This document shows, piece by piece, positions 44,390-45,393 of a DNA stretch of 45,393 nucleotides. This DNA is from Oscillatoria sp. HE19RPO (GTDB lineage: Bacteria; Cyanobacteriota; Cyanobacteriia; Cyanobacteriales; Laspinemataceae), in assembly GCF_024220515.1 (NCBI RefSeq), contig NZ_JAMXOT010000292.1:1-45393 (forward strand), read 5' to 3'. The notes under the pieces are model-generated. The model was not told the origin of the DNA. It was given only the letters and a program-made list of their open reading frames with translations, and ran no database searches. Position numbers and translations under genes: made by a program. Position 1 is the first letter of the stretch. Each line of letters starts with the position of its first letter.

Positions 44390-45142
44390 TCATTCCCATT
44401 CCGAGGCAGCCTCTGCTTCCGCTTGGACGATCGCCGATCGCAACTTTGCCGAGTCAATCTGCTCCTCGGGCAGGTCCTCCAAAAGCGTGCCTTTGTGCAA
44501 ATACAATAAGCGGTTGCAAAACTGCTGGGCGAGGTCGAGTTGGTGATTGACCATAATCAGAGTCGTCTCCGTGTTCAGGGCCACTTCAGCTAAAACTTGC
44601 AGGAGGTGCTCAGCGCGACCCACGTCTAAGGCGGAGGTCGGTTCATCTAGTAACAAAATCGAAGGTTCAATGACTAAGGCGCGGCATAAGGCCACCAACT
44701 GCCGTTGTCCTGCCGATAGCTGCATTTCTGTTCGCTCCAGCCATTCGGTAGGTAGGTGTAGGCGATCCATCCAAGTGGAGACTCTCTCCTGAATCTCGGG
44801 GGATTTCATTCCGCGCAGATTCAGGGGATAGGCGATCGCCTCTTTGACGCTCATGCCTAAGAGTTTCGAGTCTTGCAGGACGAGGGTCACTTGCTGGCGC
44901 AGTTCCAATACCGGAATTTTCCGATAATCTTGTCCATCCAGATAGATCGTGCCACGGCTGGGGTCGATGAGTCGAGCCATCAATCGTAACAAGGAGGTTT
45001 TCCCCCCCCCAGAGGGACCCACAATGGCAAGGCAGTCGCCTGGGTAAACGTCAAAACAAATCTCATTCAGGATGGGTTTTTCCATCCTCGCCCCTGCGAT
45101 CGCTGCGTTCAGGCTGACCCGATCCAGCCGCAGTTGAGCCAT
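44390..45142 (-). CDS. ABC transporter ATP-binding protein
   Basis: 250 residues from the ATG at 45142. The frame is open to 45340, but those codons run through the dispersed repeat and are not believed. Walker A GPSGGGKTS, Q-loop LVLQDSK, signature LSAGQRQL, Walker B ILLLDEPTSALD and H-loop MVNHQ are all present. No permease or binding protein is adjacent within the window; partners may lie beyond the right edge or elsewhere. The substrate is unknown. Its C-terminus is acidic (AEAEAASEWE). No clear Shine-Dalgarno precedes the start. Confidence 0.85.
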   Translation of the reverse strand: MAQLRLDRVSLNAAIAGARMEKPILNEICFDVYPGDCLAIVGPSGGGKTSLLRLMARLIDPSRGTIYLDGQDYRKIPVLELRQQVTLVLQDSKLLGMSVKEAIAYPLNLRGMKSPEIQERVSTWMDRLHLPTEWLERTEMQLSAGQRQLVALCRALVIEPSILLLDEPTSALDVGRAEHLLQVLAEVALNTETTLIMVNHQLDLAQQFCNRLLYLHKGTLLEDLPEEQIDSAKLRSAIVQAEAEAASEWE

Positions 45143-45247
45143 TCGTTCTATTGGCAAGGGTTTTTTAATCTTTAAAATCCATCTGTTCCAGTCTATCTCC
45201 CTCGGTCTTATCCGGGCTAGAAATGACCCAAACTTACGGTGCTTTTC

Positions 45248-45361
45248 CTCTAAGGGAACTCCAAAAAATAAAATATGCAAAAACCCCGCAGGCTGTTCGC
45301 GTAGCGTTCCGCTTAGAAAGCCTGGGGCACTTGCGGACAAAGCGGTGCCTGCGCGGGCTAC
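45248..45361. repeat. Copy of the GC-rich hairpin repeat with a nested insertion
   Basis: It reads CTAAGGGAACTCCAAAAAAT, then AAAATATGCAAAAACCCCGC, a hairpin, and GCCTGCGCGGGCTACAAGAG. It matches the repeats at 4316-4507 and, in reverse, 4581-4668. The hairpin loop (AGGCT...AAGCCT) contains an extra 23 bases (45295-45317, GTTCGCGTAGCGTTCCGC...) compared with the copy at 4331, which suggests a nested insertion. Confidence 0.75.
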
Positions 45362-45393
45362 AAGAGTATTCTATAGTCATTAACTCTCGGATT

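Noticed and set aside
45143-45340. N-terminal extension of the ABC ATPase
   Set aside because: The upstream codons overlap the dispersed hairpin repeat, and the normal ABC N-terminus begins at 45142.

Overview
The window comes from a filamentous, non-heterocystous-type cyanobacterium, most like an Oscillatoria/Laspinema-type member of the Oscillatoriales (inference). The evidence is the very frequent HIP1 octamer GCGATCGC, several cyanobacterial short repeat families, and cyanobacteria-specific genes: pxcA, the fbp-tal-zwf-opcA sugar-phosphate cluster, an HpsU-like hormogonium polysaccharide acetyltransferase, and a monomeric B12-dependent ribonucleotide reductase with an intein.

Layout. 0-5.4 kb: a 37-bp tandem repeat block, a UvrD/AddB-like P-loop protein (-), the proton-extrusion protein PxcA (+), a repeat-rich spacer and HpsU (-). 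5.5-10.4 kb: a polyamine-type ABC transporter on the minus strand in the order potA, unknown small gene, potD, potB, potC. 10.7-14.4 kb: divergent nrdJ with a 336-residue LAGLIDADG intein, a possible structured RNA, and a small conserved-looking gene with a clear ribosome binding site. 15-20.6 kb: fbp, tal, zwf, opcA. This groups a Calvin-cycle/gluconeogenic enzyme with oxidative pentose phosphate enzymes and the G6PDH assembly factor. 20.7-23.3 kb: a Uma2 endonuclease-like gene (-) and cobyrinate a,c-diamide synthase (+), whose reading frame contains a copy of a dispersed palindrome. 23.3-23.98 kb: a gene-free stretch with a possible small RNA ending in a hairpin. 24-32.2 kb: a two-partner secretion cassette (TpsB transporter, TpsA adhesin-like protein) followed by a TPR-CHAT protein with a signal peptide. 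32.3-35.6 kb: a short MscS-like channel, a grxC-DCC-tadA operon and a PlsC-type acyltransferase. 35.8-40 kb: a CAP-RTX protein and a subtilase with a P domain (both -). 40.5-45.4 kb: an exported protein with a duplicated domain, bolA-grxD, a small cyanobacterial protein, an OmpR-type response regulator and an ABC ATPase.

How the genes fit together. CobB supports B12 synthesis and NrdJ needs B12, so two parts of one cofactor economy lie within 9 kb. BolA and the CGFS glutaredoxin are a known Fe-S partner pair. The TpsB-TpsA-CHAT trio looks like one surface/secretion module. Repeats make up much of the intergenic DNA: a 102-bp MITE-like element (two full and one partial copy, plus its 30-bp core inside cobB), heptamer repeats, GC-rich hairpin repeats present at 4.3-4.7 kb and again at the right edge, and paired AGAAACC-type palindromes.

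The strongest points for follow-up are the intein placed on a catalytic cysteine of NrdJ, the palindrome inserted in frame in cobB, two candidate structured RNAs, the unknown gene inside the pot operon, and the TPS-CHAT cassette.
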